A stretch of 64,000 nt of DNA from DASRAU01 sp036005805 (GTDB lineage: Bacteria > Acidobacteriota > Polarisedimenticolia > Gp22-AA2): assembly GCA_036005805.1 (NCBI GenBank), contig DASYQE010000210.1:1-64000 (forward strand), in the 5' to 3' direction. How positions within the stretch are numbered: position 1 is the first letter of the stretch; every line of letters begins with the position of its first letter. Positions 1 through 9,026 of this stretch are shown here, piece by piece. Below the pieces are notes generated by a model. It was not told where the DNA came from and did not search any database. It saw nothing but the letters and a program-made list of their open reading frames with translations. The position numbers and the translations under genes are program-made.

Positions 1-926
1 GGCAGAAAAAAGTCCTCGAGCGGCGCGCTGTACGGGACCGGCGTGTCGGGGGCCGTCACCCGCAGCACCGGGCCGTCGAGATGGTCGAAGGCCTCCTCGT
101 TGATCGTCGCGGCGATCTCCCCGGCGATGCCGCCGGTGCGCGTGTCCTCGTGCACCACCATCACCTTGCCGGTCTTGCGCGCGCTCGCGACGATCGTCTC
201 ACGGTCGAGCGGGAGGAGCGAGCGCAGGTCGATGATCTCCGCCTTGGCGCCCCGTTCCTTCTCGAGGGTCGCGGCCGCCTCCAGGCAGGGGTAGAGCATC
301 GCGCCGTAGGTGACGATGGTCAGGTCGGTTCCCTCGCGCCGCACCGCGGCTTTGCCGAGCGGGACGATGAAATCGTCTTTCGGAAGGTCCTCCTTGATGC
401 GCCGGTAGAGGAACTTGTGCTCGAGGTAGATCACCGGGTCATCGTCGCGGATGGAGGCCTTCAGCAATCCCTTGGCGTCATATGCCGTCGCCGGGGCGAC
501 GACCTTGAGGCCGGGGGTGTGGACGAAATACATCTCCGGGTTCTGGGAGTGGAACGGGCCACCGCGCACCCCGCCCCCGCACGGGCCGCGCACCACCATG
601 GGCACGCCGGCGCCCCAGCGGTAGCGGTTCTTGGCGGCGAAGTTGGTCAGCTGGTCGAAGGCGCAGGAGATGAAGTCGATGAACTGCATCTCCGCCACCG
701 GCCGCATCCCCATGAGGGCCGCGCCGATGGCGGCGCCGACGATGGCGCCTTCGGAGATCGGCGTGTCGATGACCCGCGTTTCGCCGAACTTCTGGAGCAT
801 CCCCTCGGTCACCTTGAAGGCGCCGCCGTAGGCGCCGATGTCCTCGCCGAGGACGAAAACCGAGGGGTCCTTCTCCATCTCCTCCCAGATCGCCTGGCGG
901 ATGGCCTCGAGATAGGTCGTGGTCAT
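1..926 (-). CDS. 2-oxoacid dehydrogenase E1 component, beta subunit (partial)
   Basis: Thiamine-diphosphate-dependent E1 beta subunit of a pyruvate or branched-chain 2-oxoacid dehydrogenase complex. I translated it from an ATG at 926-924; 308 codons run off the left edge, so the C-terminus is missing. The N-terminus reads MTTTYLEAIRQAIWEEM, then the family landmark GEDIGAYGGAFKVTEGM (about residues 26-42), FDTPISE-type and GPFHSQNPEMYF-type stretches. The ATG overlaps the stop of E1 alpha in an ATGA, so the two are translationally coupled. The order lpd, E1 alpha, E1 beta suggests that the E2 acyltransferase follows beyond the window. Substrate (pyruvate or branched-chain) cannot be decided from this fragment. 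Confidence 0.93.
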   Translation of the reverse strand, partial: MTTTYLEAIRQAIWEEMEKDPSVFVLGEDIGAYGGAFKVTEGMLQKFGETRVIDTPISEGAIVGAAIGAALMGMRPVAEMQFIDFISCAFDQLTNFAAKNRYRWGAGVPMVVRGPCGGGVRGGPFHSQNPEMYFVHTPGLKVVAPATAYDAKGLLKASIRDDDPVIYLEHKFLYRRIKEDLPKDDFIVPLGKAAVRREGTDLTIVTYGAMLYPCLEAAATLEKERGAKAEIIDLRSLLPLDRETIVASARKTGKVMVVHEDTRTGGIAGEIAATINEEAFDHLDGPVLRVTAPDTPVPYSAPLEDFFL

Positions 927-2044
927 GCGGCCGGCCACCAGGGGGCTTCGTATCCTTCTTCTTTATAGACGCCTTTGAGGGCCTCCTCCGGGGAGGGTGG
1001 CGGGCACTTCTCGGCGGCGTCGGCCGCGGCGTCGAGCTCGGGGGTGATCGCTTCGGCCGTGGCGCGCAGCTCGTCGGGCGTCGCATGCCCTGAGGCCACG
1101 AGGAAGCGCTCGTAGCGCAGGAGCGGGTCCCGCTTCGCCCAGGCCTCGAGCAGGGCCTTCGGCACGTAACGCATGTCGTCGTGCTGGGCGTGACCCTTCA
1201 TGCGCAGGCAGCGGGTCTCGAGGAGGGTCGCCCCTTCGCCGCGGCGGCCGCGCTCGACGGCGCGCCGGGTCGCGGCGTACACCGCCAGGACGTCGGTCCC
1301 GTCCACCGATTCGGCCGCGACCCCGTAGGCGGGGCCGCGCTCGGCGATCGAGGCGACGCGGAACTGCCTGTCGCAGGTGGTCGAATAGGCGTAGCCATTC
1401 TGCTCGACCACCAGGATGAACGGCAGCTTCAGCACGGCGGCGAAATTGAGCCCCTCGTGGAAATAGCCCGTCGAGGTGGCGCCGTCGCCGACGTAGGTCA
1501 GGGAGCAGCGCGTTCCTTCGCCGCGCAGCCGGGCCGCCAGCGCCGCTCCGGCCATCACCGGGACGAGCGTCCCGAGGTGGCTGATGGGCCCGATGAGCGA
1601 AAGCTTCTCCACGTTCCCGAAGTGCAGCGTCCCGTCCTTGCCGTGGGTCGGCGACTCGTAACGCCCCATGTACTGCTGGAAGAAGTCGAGCGGCGTCACG
1701 CCGCGCACCAGCATCGAGCCGATGTTGCGGATCATTGGGGCCAGGAGATCGTCGGGGGCCAGGGCGTACGCCGAGCCGACCGAGATCGCCTCCTGCCCGA
1801 GGCTGCTGTAGAGACCGCCTGAGATGCGCCCCTGGCGGTACAGCGCCGTCAGCTTGTCCTCGAGCATCCGGTTGAGCCGCATGAAGCGGTGGATGTCGAG
1901 CAGCTGCGCCCGGCTCAGCCCCGGATTCACGAGAGGACGATCGGGCGGCGGCATCATTCCCTTCGGGATTCGGGCCCGGCCGGAGGCTGCGGGCTTCTTC
2001 GTCGTTGCGGCCGGCACGAGTCTAGAGGTGGATGCCGCGGCCAT
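923..2044 (-). CDS. 2-oxoacid dehydrogenase E1 component, alpha subunit
   Basis: Catalytic alpha subunit pairing with the downstream E1 beta to decarboxylate a 2-oxoacid and transfer the acyl group to lipoyl-E2. The ThDP-binding motif begins GDGATSTGYFHEGLN (residues 186-200) and ends EQN; the region GKDGTLHFGN and the C-terminal RMKGHAQHDD loop (phosphorylation-loop equivalent) are intact. 373 aa from the first ATG. The first 30 residues are low-complexity and overlap the lpd 3' end by 23 bases, so a GTG at 2017 or an ATG at 1957 may be the real start; none has a good Shine-Dalgarno. The single-chain alpha/beta arrangement matches pyruvate or branched-chain complexes rather than AceE. Confidence 0.93.
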   Translation of the reverse strand: MAAASTSRLVPAATTKKPAASGRARIPKGMMPPPDRPLVNPGLSRAQLLDIHRFMRLNRMLEDKLTALYRQGRISGGLYSSLGQEAISVGSAYALAPDDLLAPMIRNIGSMLVRGVTPLDFFQQYMGRYESPTHGKDGTLHFGNVEKLSLIGPISHLGTLVPVMAGAALAARLRGEGTRCSLTYVGDGATSTGYFHEGLNFAAVLKLPFILVVEQNGYAYSTTCDRQFRVASIAERGPAYGVAAESVDGTDVLAVYAATRRAVERGRRGEGATLLETRCLRMKGHAQHDDMRYVPKALLEAWAKRDPLLRYERFLVASGHATPDELRATAEAITPELDAAADAAEKCPPPSPEEALKGVYKEEGYEAPWWPAA

Positions 2045-3425
2045 GGAGGGCGAGAGCCGCCTCCCCCATCGCCTCGCTCAGCGTCGGGTGGGCGTGAATC
2101 ATCTCGTGCAGCGCCTCGATGGTCGATTCGAGCTGCAGCGCCGCCCCCCCTTCGGCGATGAGCTCGGTCGCGTGCGGACCGAGGATGTGCACGCCGAGCA
2201 GCTCGTCGTAGCGCTCGTCGCCGACGAGCTTCACGAACCCCTCCTGCGTGTTGAGGATGCGGCCGCGCCCGAGCGGCGGGAAGGGGAACTTCCCGACCTT
2301 CACCTTGTGACCGCGCGCCTTCGCCGCCGCTTCGGTGAGCCCGACGCTCGCCACCTCGGGCTCGCTGTAGGTCGCGTTCGGGACATGGTCGTAGTTGATG
2401 GGGTGCGGGTTTCGCCCGGCGATCGCCTCCGCGGCGACGATGCCCTCGTGCGAGGCGAGATGCGCCAGCATCGGGGTCGGGACGACGTCGCCGATGGCGT
2501 AGAGGGTCGGCTCGGACGAGCGCATCATCGCGTCCACCTTCACGAAGCCGCGTTCGAGCTGGACTTTGGTCGTGTCGAGCCCGACGTCCTCCGTGACCGG
2601 CCGGCGGCCGACGGCGCAGAGGAGGGTCTCCCCTTTCAGGGTGTCGCTCCCCTTGTCCGAGGAGACCTTCACCTCGACCCCCTTCTCGGCCGGCTTCACC
2701 TCTTCGACCTTGGTCGCGACGCGCACCTCGATGCCGCGCTTCTTGAGCGCCTTCAGCATCTCGGCGGAGATCTCCTCGTCCTCGATCGGCAGGACGCGCG
2801 GCAGCATCTCGACGAGGGTCACCTGCGATCCGAAGCGCGAGTAGATCGACGCGAACTCCACGCCGACCGCCCCGGCGCCGAGGACGATCATCGACTTCGG
2901 GACCCGCTCGAGCAGGAGCGCTTCGGTGCTGGTCAGGATGCGCTTGCCGTCGACCTTGAGCCCCGGGAGCAGTTTCGCCGCCGAGCCGGTGGCGAGGATG
3001 ACGTTCTTCGTCGCGATCGTCTGAGCCGCGCCGGTCTCGGGCTTCACCTCGACCTTGCCCGGACCCTTCAGGCGGCCGTGGCCGGCGAGCACCGTGATGT
3101 TGTTCTTCTTCATCAGGTACTGGACGCCCTGCGCCTGGCGCCGGATGACATCGGTGCGGTACTTGTGCATGGCCGCCAGGTCGAGGGTGACCTCTCCGGC
3201 CTTCACGCCGAAGCGGGCGCCGTCCCTGGCGGTTTCGAGCACGTCGGCGGTGTGCAGGAGCGCCTTCGTCGGGATGCAGCCGACGTGCAGGCAGGTGCCG
3301 CCGAGCGCGGCGTACTTCTCCACGATCGCGGTCCGGAGGCCGAGCTGGGCGGCGCGAATCGCCGCGACGTAGCCGCCGGGGCCCGAACCGATGACCGTCA
3401 CCTCGAACGACTGGGGGTCTGCCAC
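2022..3425 (-). CDS. lpdA: Dihydrolipoamide dehydrogenase (E3)
   Basis: FAD-dependent enzyme that reoxidises the lipoyl arm of E2 with NAD+. 467 aa, normal length. FAD Rossmann motif GSGPGG at residues 13-18, redox disulfide GGTCLHVGCIPTK with C45 and C50, NAD-binding GAGAVGVEFA near 183, and the C-terminal His-Glu motif HAHPTLSE near 444. Start is GTG at 3425 with Shine-Dalgarno GGAGGG four bases upstream. First gene of the lpd-E1 alpha-E1 beta unit; a TGCTAGAAT -10 element lies at 3479-3471. Confidence 0.97.
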   Translation of the reverse strand: MADPQSFEVTVIGSGPGGYVAAIRAAQLGLRTAIVEKYAALGGTCLHVGCIPTKALLHTADVLETARDGARFGVKAGEVTLDLAAMHKYRTDVIRRQAQGVQYLMKKNNITVLAGHGRLKGPGKVEVKPETGAAQTIATKNVILATGSAAKLLPGLKVDGKRILTSTEALLLERVPKSMIVLGAGAVGVEFASIYSRFGSQVTLVEMLPRVLPIEDEEISAEMLKALKKRGIEVRVATKVEEVKPAEKGVEVKVSSDKGSDTLKGETLLCAVGRRPVTEDVGLDTTKVQLERGFVKVDAMMRSSEPTLYAIGDVVPTPMLAHLASHEGIVAAEAIAGRNPHPINYDHVPNATYSEPEVASVGLTEAAAKARGHKVKVGKFPFPPLGRGRILNTQEGFVKLVGDERYDELLGVHILGPHATELIAEGGAALQLESTIEALHEMIHAHPTLSEAMGEAALALHGRGIHL

Positions 3426-3470
3426 ACGTCCCTCCGCTTGCTGCGGCTTCCTTGGCGGGAATGGGCGCGG

Positions 3471-3479
3471 ATTCTAGCA
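3471..3479 (-). promoter_or_regulatory. Extended -10 element upstream of lpdA
   Basis: On the minus strand this reads TGCTAGAAT, an extended -10 hexamer (TAGAAT) 45 bases before the lpdA GTG. The same TGCTAnnAT form precedes bcp, ridA, tatA, waaC and others in this window, which is why I call it. I see no clear -35. Confidence 0.6.
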
Positions 3480-3534
3480 CGGACGCCCGCGACGGCGGTC
3501 GCCCCCCGCCGCCCGGTCCGGTGCGGTCCCCCGC

Positions 3535-4671
3535 TCAGCGGGCGGCGGCTTTCAGCAGGCGATCGATGTCGTCGGTGGTGTTGTAGATGTTCGGCGAGAC
3601 GCGGATGAGGTTGGCGCGCAGGCTGACCAGGACGCCGGCGTCCACGAGCCGGCGCCAGACGCGGCGCGTGGCGTCCCGGCTCTCCGCCTCGAGCCCCAGG
3701 ATGGTCGAGCGGCGCTCGAAGGCGAGGTCGGAAGCGGCCTTCAGGACCGTCGACCCCAGCCCCAGGATCAGCCGGTCGAGCAGGCGCATGGCGTGCGCCT
3801 CGACGGTCGAGACGCGCACCCGGGCCAGGAACTCCATCGAGGCGGCGAACCCGCCGAGGTTGAGGAACGACGCCCGCTGCGGCGAATCGAAGCGGCAGGC
3901 CCCTTCGCGAAAGCGCAGCGCATAGTCGAAGGGGCGGTTGAGCTGCGCGCCGCCCTCCACCGTCTGCCAGTTCACCACCGCCACGCGCATCCGGTCGAGG
4001 ACGCGCGGCGAGACGTAGGTCAGTCCCGTGCCGTACGGCCCGAAGAGCCACTTGTAGCCGCTGACCGCCAGGACGTCGACCGGATGATCGGCCACCCGGT
4101 AATCGATGCCGCCGATCGCCTGCGCGCCGTCGACGATGAGGAACACCCCGCGCTCGCGGCACGCCTCGCCGAGCGCGTCGAGGTCGATGCGGTAGCCGGT
4201 CGCGAAGGCGACCAGGCTCACCGCCACGGCCCGCGTCTTCGGCGTGAACGCGGCGATGTAGTCGGCGGCCGAGACGTGGCGGCCCGTTCCGGGGGTGACG
4301 AAGCGGACGCGGACGCCGGCCGGCGCGAGGTTCAGGAACGGCAGGACGACCGCCGGGAACTCTCCCTGCCCGATGAGCACCTCCTCACCGGCGCGCAGCG
4401 GCAGGCCGAGGGCGGCGGCGTTGAGCCCGTGGGAGGCGCCGGATCCGAAGGTGATGCTCGAGGGATGGCACCCGAGGAGACGCGCCGCGGCGAGGGCCGC
4501 CCGCTCCGGCTGCCGCTCGAAGAGCTCCGGGTCGATCTCCTCCGGATGTTCCTTGAGGCGCAGCTGGCGCTGGATCTCGTCGGAGACCTCACGCGGAAAG
4601 GGGCCCTGGGCGGCGCAGTCGAGGTACGCGCGCCCGCCGAAATCGGAGAAATGCCGCTTCCAGTCGTTCAT
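3535..4671 (-). CDS. Class V aminotransferase (cysteine desulfurase / isopenicillin-N-epimerase-like)
   Basis: PLP-dependent fold type I enzyme, 378 aa. The PLP lysine is K207 in SGYKWLFGPYG and the pyridine-nitrogen aspartate lies in VDGAQAIG (about 180-187); SFGSGASHGLN near 73 matches the phosphate-binding loop. No Cys-containing mobile loop of IscS/SufS type is obvious near the C-terminus, so general class V aminotransferase or epimerase is safer than cysteine desulfurase. It stands alone, convergent-free, between lpdA and the divergently transcribed thyX, with a possible -10 (TAGGAT) at 4695-4690. Physiological substrate unknown. Confidence 0.87.
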   Translation of the reverse strand: MNDWKRHFSDFGGRAYLDCAAQGPFPREVSDEIQRQLRLKEHPEEIDPELFERQPERAALAAARLLGCHPSSITFGSGASHGLNAAALGLPLRAGEEVLIGQGEFPAVVLPFLNLAPAGVRVRFVTPGTGRHVSAADYIAAFTPKTRAVAVSLVAFATGYRIDLDALGEACRERGVFLIVDGAQAIGGIDYRVADHPVDVLAVSGYKWLFGPYGTGLTYVSPRVLDRMRVAVVNWQTVEGGAQLNRPFDYALRFREGACRFDSPQRASFLNLGGFAASMEFLARVRVSTVEAHAMRLLDRLILGLGSTVLKAASDLAFERRSTILGLEAESRDATRRVWRRLVDAGVLVSLRANLIRVSPNIYNTTDDIDRLLKAAAR

Positions 4672-4689
4672 CCCGGAGATCCGCGAGGG

Positions 4690-4695
4690 ATCCTA
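4690..4695 (-). promoter_or_regulatory. Putative -10 of the aminotransferase gene
   Basis: Minus-strand TAGGAT within GTGTAGGATCC, 18 bases upstream of the aminotransferase ATG. It faces the thyX -10 at 4762 across a 100-base divergent intergenic region. Confidence 0.4.
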
Positions 4696-4761
4696 CACTC
4701 AGCGGTCCTCAGCGACGGTGGGCGACCGGCCGTCTCTCCCGCCGCGCCGCGATCGGCGGGC

Positions 4762-4767
4762 TATAAT
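4762..4767 (+). promoter_or_regulatory. -10 element (TATAAT) of thyX
   Basis: Perfect TATAAT preceded by GGC. Only ten bases separate it from the thyX ATG at 4778, so transcription would start about 3-5 bases before the ATG and the message would be essentially leaderless. No Shine-Dalgarno is present in that short gap, which agrees. Confidence 0.65.
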
Positions 4768-4777
4768 CCGGCCCGAG

Positions 4778-6403
4778 ATGTCGAGCACGATCCCGGTCCC
4801 CAGGAACGAACCGAGCTTCCTCTCGCCGCCCCCCGAGGTGACGATCACCAACGCCTTCGTGCGCCCGTTCGACAACGTGGTGGCGACGGCGCGCACCTGC
4901 TACTCGTCGGGCGGGATCATCACCGACGAGCAGATCCTCGGCGGCCCCGAGGTGCCTTTGGAGGAGCGCGAGGAGCGCGCGCGCCGCCGGGACGCCCTGG
5001 CACGTGACCTGTACCAGGCGGGACACCACACGACGCTGCAGCACGCCCACTTCCAGTTCGCCATGAGCAACGTCAGCCGCCAGGTGATCTGGTCGTTCCT
5101 GCACAGCCACCCGTTCTACAACTCCGAGCAGGTCAGCCAGCGCTACGTCACCGTGAAGCCGGGGAACTACGCCATCCCGCCCCTCGAGGGGCCGGCGCTC
5201 TCCATCTACCAGGAGACCATCGGGAAGCAGCAGCAGGCGTACGAGGATCTCTGCCGGCTGCTGCAGGGGCCGGCGAGCGACGCCTACTACGACCGCTATC
5301 CGTCGCGCCGGCGCAAGGACGCGCAGTGGAACCGCGAGATCAAGAAGAAGGCGCAGGAGGTGGCGCGCTACGTCCTTCCCGTCGCCACCTTCGCCTACCT
5401 CTACCACACGATCAACGGCATCACGCTGCTGCGCTACTGGCGCGCCTGCCGGCAGTACGACGCGCCGCTCGAGCAGCGCCTGCTCGTCGGGCGCATGGTG
5501 GAGGAACTCCTGCGGCTCGACCCCGCCTATCGCGCCGTGCTCGAAGAGCCGATCGCCGAGGACGACCTGCCGGAGCAGCGGGCCGCCCGCGAGTTCCTGG
5601 ACGGCCCCGACGACGCCTCGCGGGTGCGGCGCTTCCGCGAGGAGTTCGACGCGCCGCTCGGCGGCCGCACCTCGCTTCTCGTCGACTACCCCGCGAAGAA
5701 CGAGGACACGCTGGCGCAGGCGGTGCGCGAGGTGCTCGGGCTGCCGCGCGAGCGGCTGTCGGACGACGCCGCCATCGACCGGGTCCTGGACCCTTCGCAG
5801 AACCGCTACCTCGGCGAGGCGCTCAACCTGACGACGCTCTCCAAGCTGTCGCGCGCCATGGCGCACGTCCACTACACCTTCCGCAAGAAGATGAGCCACG
5901 CTGGGGACTCGCAGAACCAGCGTCACCGCACGACTCCGGCGTCGCGGCCGATCCTCGAAGCGCAGATCGGCGGAGACCCCGACTACGAGACGCCGACGCT
6001 CGTGACGACCAACGACGCCTGCGCCCGACGCTACCGGGAGGCGATGGAGATCGCCTGGGACGGCGTGCGGCGCCTGCGGGCGCTCGGGATCCCCGCGGAA
6101 TCCGCCCTGTACCTGCTGCCCAACGCCGTGTCGATCCGCTTCACCGAGTCGGCGAGCCTGCTCGACCTGCGCCACAAGCACGCCATGCGCCTCTGCTACA
6201 ACGCCCAGGAGGAGATCTGGCGCGCCTCGCTCGACGAGGCGCTGCAGATCCGCGCAGTGCACCCGCGCATCGGCCGCTGGCTCCTGCCTCCCTGCACGCT
6301 GCGGCAGGGGGCGGGCCTGACCCCCGTCTGCCCGGAGGGGCGGCGCTACTGCGGCGAGCGCGTCTGGACGTACGACATCGAGGAGTATCGCCGCGTCATC
6401 TGA
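4778..6403 (+). CDS. thyX: FAD-dependent thymidylate synthase, tandem ThyX domains
   Basis: Methylates dUMP to dTMP using methylene-THF and NADPH via FAD. 541 aa, more than twice a usual ThyX (about 220-250 aa), because two ThyX-like domains are fused. In the first, the diagnostic block reads SRQVIWSFLHSHPFYNSEQ then VSQRYV (100-124): the SQRY end is intact, but the RHR of the canonical RHRx7S motif is SHP (110-112). In the second domain an intact RHR occurs at 382-384 (NQRHRTTPASRP) but the downstream Ser spacing is not canonical. The halves may complement each other in one active site. Start chosen at ATG 4778 next to TATAAT; longer in-frame extension upstream has no ThyX similarity. Confidence 0.9.
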   Translation: MSSTIPVPRNEPSFLSPPPEVTITNAFVRPFDNVVATARTCYSSGGIITDEQILGGPEVPLEEREERARRRDALARDLYQAGHHTTLQHAHFQFAMSNVSRQVIWSFLHSHPFYNSEQVSQRYVTVKPGNYAIPPLEGPALSIYQETIGKQQQAYEDLCRLLQGPASDAYYDRYPSRRRKDAQWNREIKKKAQEVARYVLPVATFAYLYHTINGITLLRYWRACRQYDAPLEQRLLVGRMVEELLRLDPAYRAVLEEPIAEDDLPEQRAAREFLDGPDDASRVRRFREEFDAPLGGRTSLLVDYPAKNEDTLAQAVREVLGLPRERLSDDAAIDRVLDPSQNRYLGEALNLTTLSKLSRAMAHVHYTFRKKMSHAGDSQNQRHRTTPASRPILEAQIGGDPDYETPTLVTTNDACARRYREAMEIAWDGVRRLRALGIPAESALYLLPNAVSIRFTESASLLDLRHKHAMRLCYNAQEEIWRASLDEALQIRAVHPRIGRWLLPPCTLRQGAGLTPVCPEGRRYCGERVWTYDIEEYRRVI

Positions 6404-6406
6404 TCC

Positions 6407-6997
6407 ATGGGCGAACTCGAGATCCTTCCCGGACAGGTCGACGGCCCGCTGCAGATCGAGACGATCTTCGGCCGCCGTGCCCCGCTCGAGATCGAGGTGG
6501 GGATCGGCAAGGGGCGGTTCCTCCTGTCGGAGGCGGAGCGTCGCCCGCAGATCGACTTCCTCGGCCTCGAGTGGTCGCTGAAGCACCTGCGCCTCGCCAA
6601 GGAGCGGGCGGCGAAGAAGGGGCTTCCCAACATCCGCCTGCACCGCGCCGACGCCCGCCACGTCCTCGCGACGCTCGTGAAGGACGCGAGCGTCGCGCGC
6701 GTGCACGTCTACTGCCCCGACCCGTGGCCGAAGAAGCGGCACCACAAGCGGCGCCTGTTCGACGCGGAGACGACGAAGCACCTCGAGCGCATCCTCGTCC
6801 CCGGCGGCTACCTGCACGTCTCGACCGACTTCGGAGAGTATTTCGAGTGGATCGTCGAGGCGGTGAGAGCCCACACGCAGCTCGTCCCGGCGCAGGACCC
6901 GGAGTTCCCGGAGGTTCCCCCGGGCGGAAACACCAACTACGAGGCCAAGTACCTGGCCGCCGGCCGCCGCATCCACCGGGCCGTGTGGCGGCGGTGA
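6407..6997 (+). CDS. trmB: tRNA (guanine-N7-)-methyltransferase
   Basis: SAM-dependent enzyme forming m7G46 in tRNA. 196 aa. Motif I EIEVGIGKGRFL (about residues 28-39), LGLEWS, and the TrmB signature VYCPDPWPKKRHHKRRL (about 104-120) followed by HVSTDFGEYFEW are all visible. Starts three bases after the thyX stop and overlaps the tatT GTG, so it sits in the same transcription unit. Confidence 0.95.
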   Translation: MGELEILPGQVDGPLQIETIFGRRAPLEIEVGIGKGRFLLSEAERRPQIDFLGLEWSLKHLRLAKERAAKKGLPNIRLHRADARHVLATLVKDASVARVHVYCPDPWPKKRHHKRRLFDAETTKHLERILVPGGYLHVSTDFGEYFEWIVEAVRAHTQLVPAQDPEFPEVPPGGNTNYEAKYLAAGRRIHRAVWRR

Positions 6998-7962
6998 CCG
7001 GCGCCGCGCGCTTGCGGCGCCTTCGGCCGCCGATCGCGGTCCTCGCCGCGGCGATGTCCCTCGCCGGGTGCGCCTCCATCCAGAAGATGGCGGTGAACAA
7101 GCTCGGCGACTTCCTCGCGTCGGGGAACTCGGTCTACGAAACCGACGACGACCCGGAGCTCATCGCCTCGGCCCTGCCGTTCGGGCTGAAGCTGATGGAG
7201 AGTCTTCTGCAGGCCTCCCCCGAGCACCCCGGGCTGCTGCTGGCGGCGTGCAAGGGATTCACCGTCTACTCGTACGCCTACGTCGACGGCGAGGCGAAGC
7301 GGCTGGAGGACACCGACCTGGAGGCGGCGCGGACCATGCGGGCCCGGGCGCGCCGGCTGCACCTGCGCGCCTGGGGCTACGGCCAGCGCGGCCTGGCGCG
7401 AGCGACGAAGACGAGCCCCGAAGCGCTCCTCGCCGACCCGCAGCCCGCGCTGGCGCGGTTGAAGGAGAAGGACGTGCCGCTCCTCTACTGGAGCGCCGCC
7501 TCGCTCGGTCTCGCCATCTCCGACAGCCGCGGCGAGGCGGAGATGATCGCCCGACTGCCGGTGGTCGAGGCGCTCCTGGCGCGGGCGCGCTCTCTCGATC
7601 CCGACTGGGACCGTGGGTCGCTCGACGAGTTCGACATCGTGCTGGCGGGCACGCGCCCCGGCGCGCCGCTCGACGAAAAGCGCCTGCGCGAAGACTACGA
7701 GCGGGCGCTGCGTTTGTCGGAAGGCCAGCGTGCCAGCCTCTTCGTCGGCTACGCGGAGAGCTCCGCGGTGCAGCGGCAGGACGCCGGCGAATTCCGGGAC
7801 CTGCTCGACCGTGCGCTGGCCATCGATCCCGACGCGCACACCGAGATCCGGCTGGCGAACGTCCTGGCGCAGCGCCGCGCCCGCTGGCTCCTCGACCACG
7901 TCGATGCGCTGTTCCTCGACGCCGGCGAGCCGACCACGTCTTCCGGGAAGGAGAGACCATGA
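6994..7962 (+). CDS. TatT, TPR-type lipoprotein associated with a TRAP transporter
   Basis: 322 aa. A GTG at 6994 overlaps the trmB stop (GTGA) and gives a lipoprotein signal peptide with lipobox SLAGC and lipidated C26; an internal ATG at 7054 would destroy that signal, so GTG is preferred. The body is alpha-helical with TPR-like spacing (LLLAACKGFTVYSYAYVD, RGLARATKTSPE). This is the TatT family, known as a trimeric TPR partner of DctP in Treponema (Tp0956). It precedes dctP with an ATGA overlap. Likely role: periplasmic or outer-membrane-anchored scaffold that hands hydrophobic ligand to DctP. The ligand is unknown. Confidence 0.88.
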   Translation: MTGAARLRRLRPPIAVLAAAMSLAGCASIQKMAVNKLGDFLASGNSVYETDDDPELIASALPFGLKLMESLLQASPEHPGLLLAACKGFTVYSYAYVDGEAKRLEDTDLEAARTMRARARRLHLRAWGYGQRGLARATKTSPEALLADPQPALARLKEKDVPLLYWSAASLGLAISDSRGEAEMIARLPVVEALLARARSLDPDWDRGSLDEFDIVLAGTRPGAPLDEKRLREDYERALRLSEGQRASLFVGYAESSAVQRQDAGEFRDLLDRALAIDPDAHTEIRLANVLAQRRARWLLDHVDALFLDAGEPTTSSGKERP

Positions 7963-9026
7963 AGGTCCACCGCGTCACCCGTCCGGGCCCCAGGGCCGCG
8001 CGCGCCGCCCTGGCGCTTCTGGCCTTCGTCGCCGCTCCGCTCCTGGAGCCGCCGGCCCTTGGCGCCGCGCCCGCCGCGGCGCCGGTGACGATCAAGATGG
8101 CCACCGTCGCCCCCGAAGGATCCCCCTGGCACGAAGTGCTGAAGCAGATGGGGCAGGACTGGGAGCGGACCTCGGGCGGGCGCGTCAAGCTGCGTCTTTA
8201 CCCGGGAGGTGTGCTGGGGGACGAAGCGTCGCTCGTGACGAAGCTGCGCATTGGGCAGCTCCACGCCGCGGCCCTGTCGGCGGTCGGTCTGTACCGCATC
8301 GACCGGGGCGTCGCCTGTCTCGGCGTGCCGATGATGTTCGACACCTACGACGAGCTCGACCAGGTGCGCGACCAGCTCACGCCGCGGCTCGAGAAGGCGT
8401 TCGAGGCGCAGGGTTACATGGTCCTCAACTGGGGGGACGCCGGCTGGATCCGCTTCTTCTCGAAGCAGGCGGCGAAGACCCCGGACGACATCCGGAAGAC
8501 CAAGCTGTTCATCGCCGCCGATGACGCCGAGACGCTCGAGCTCTACAAGGCGCTCGGCGTCAAGCCGGTGCCGCTCGCCGAGACCGACATCCTGTCGTCG
8601 CTGCAGACCGGGCTCATCACCGCGTTCGACGCCCCGCCGCTCCTGGCGCTGCTCAACCAGTGGTTCGGGGTGGCGCCGTACATGCTCGACGTGCGCTGGG
8701 CGCCGCTCGTGGGCGCGACGGTGATCAGCAGGAAGGCGTTCCTGACGCTGCCGGAGGACGTGCGGCCGGCGCTGCTCGAAGCAGGCCGCGCCGCCGGCGC
8801 CCGCTTCCGCGGCGACATGCGCAGGCTCAGCGAAGAGGCGATCCCGGCGATGGAGAAGCGCGGGCTCAAGGTGACGCGTCCGGACGACGCGACCCTCGCG
8901 CTGTGGCGCCGCGAAGCCGAGGGCCTCTGGCCGCGGCTGCGCGGCACCATGGTGCCGGCCGACCTGTTCGACGAAGCGAAGCGGCTGCGGGACCAGGCGC
9001 GATCCGGGAAGTCCTCCCCTCCTTGA
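7959..9026 (+). CDS. dctP: TRAP transporter substrate-binding protein, DctP family
   Basis: 355 aa periplasmic receptor with an N-terminal signal peptide (basic MKVHRVTRPGPRAAR, hydrophobic core to about residue 37). Family landmarks: IKMATVAPEGSPWHEVLKQM, YPGGVLGDE, and SLQTGLITAFDAPPL. The canonical arginine that binds organic acids is not obvious; TatT-linked DctP proteins are thought to bind hydrophobic ligands. ATG overlaps the tatT stop (ATGA) with AAGGAGAG upstream. Followed by the fused permease, also with a stop-start overlap. Confidence 0.94.
   Translation: MKVHRVTRPGPRAARAALALLAFVAAPLLEPPALGAAPAAAPVTIKMATVAPEGSPWHEVLKQMGQDWERTSGGRVKLRLYPGGVLGDEASLVTKLRIGQLHAAALSAVGLYRIDRGVACLGVPMMFDTYDELDQVRDQLTPRLEKAFEAQGYMVLNWGDAGWIRFFSKQAAKTPDDIRKTKLFIAADDAETLELYKALGVKPVPLAETDILSSLQTGLITAFDAPPLLALLNQWFGVAPYMLDVRWAPLVGATVISRKAFLTLPEDVRPALLEAGRAAGARFRGDMRRLSEEAIPAMEKRGLKVTRPDDATLALWRREAEGLWPRLRGTMVPADLFDEAKRLRDQARSGKSSPP

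Noticed and set aside
3535..4671. Cysteine desulfurase role for the class V aminotransferase
   Set aside because: The catalytic cysteine loop of IscS/SufS is not visible and no Fe-S genes are adjacent; the Fe-S genes lie 12 kb away in a different unit.
4709..6976. Minus-strand frame (755 codons) opposite thyX and trmB
   Set aside because: Covers two well-supported genes on the other strand and has biased His/Arg/Val composition with no motif.
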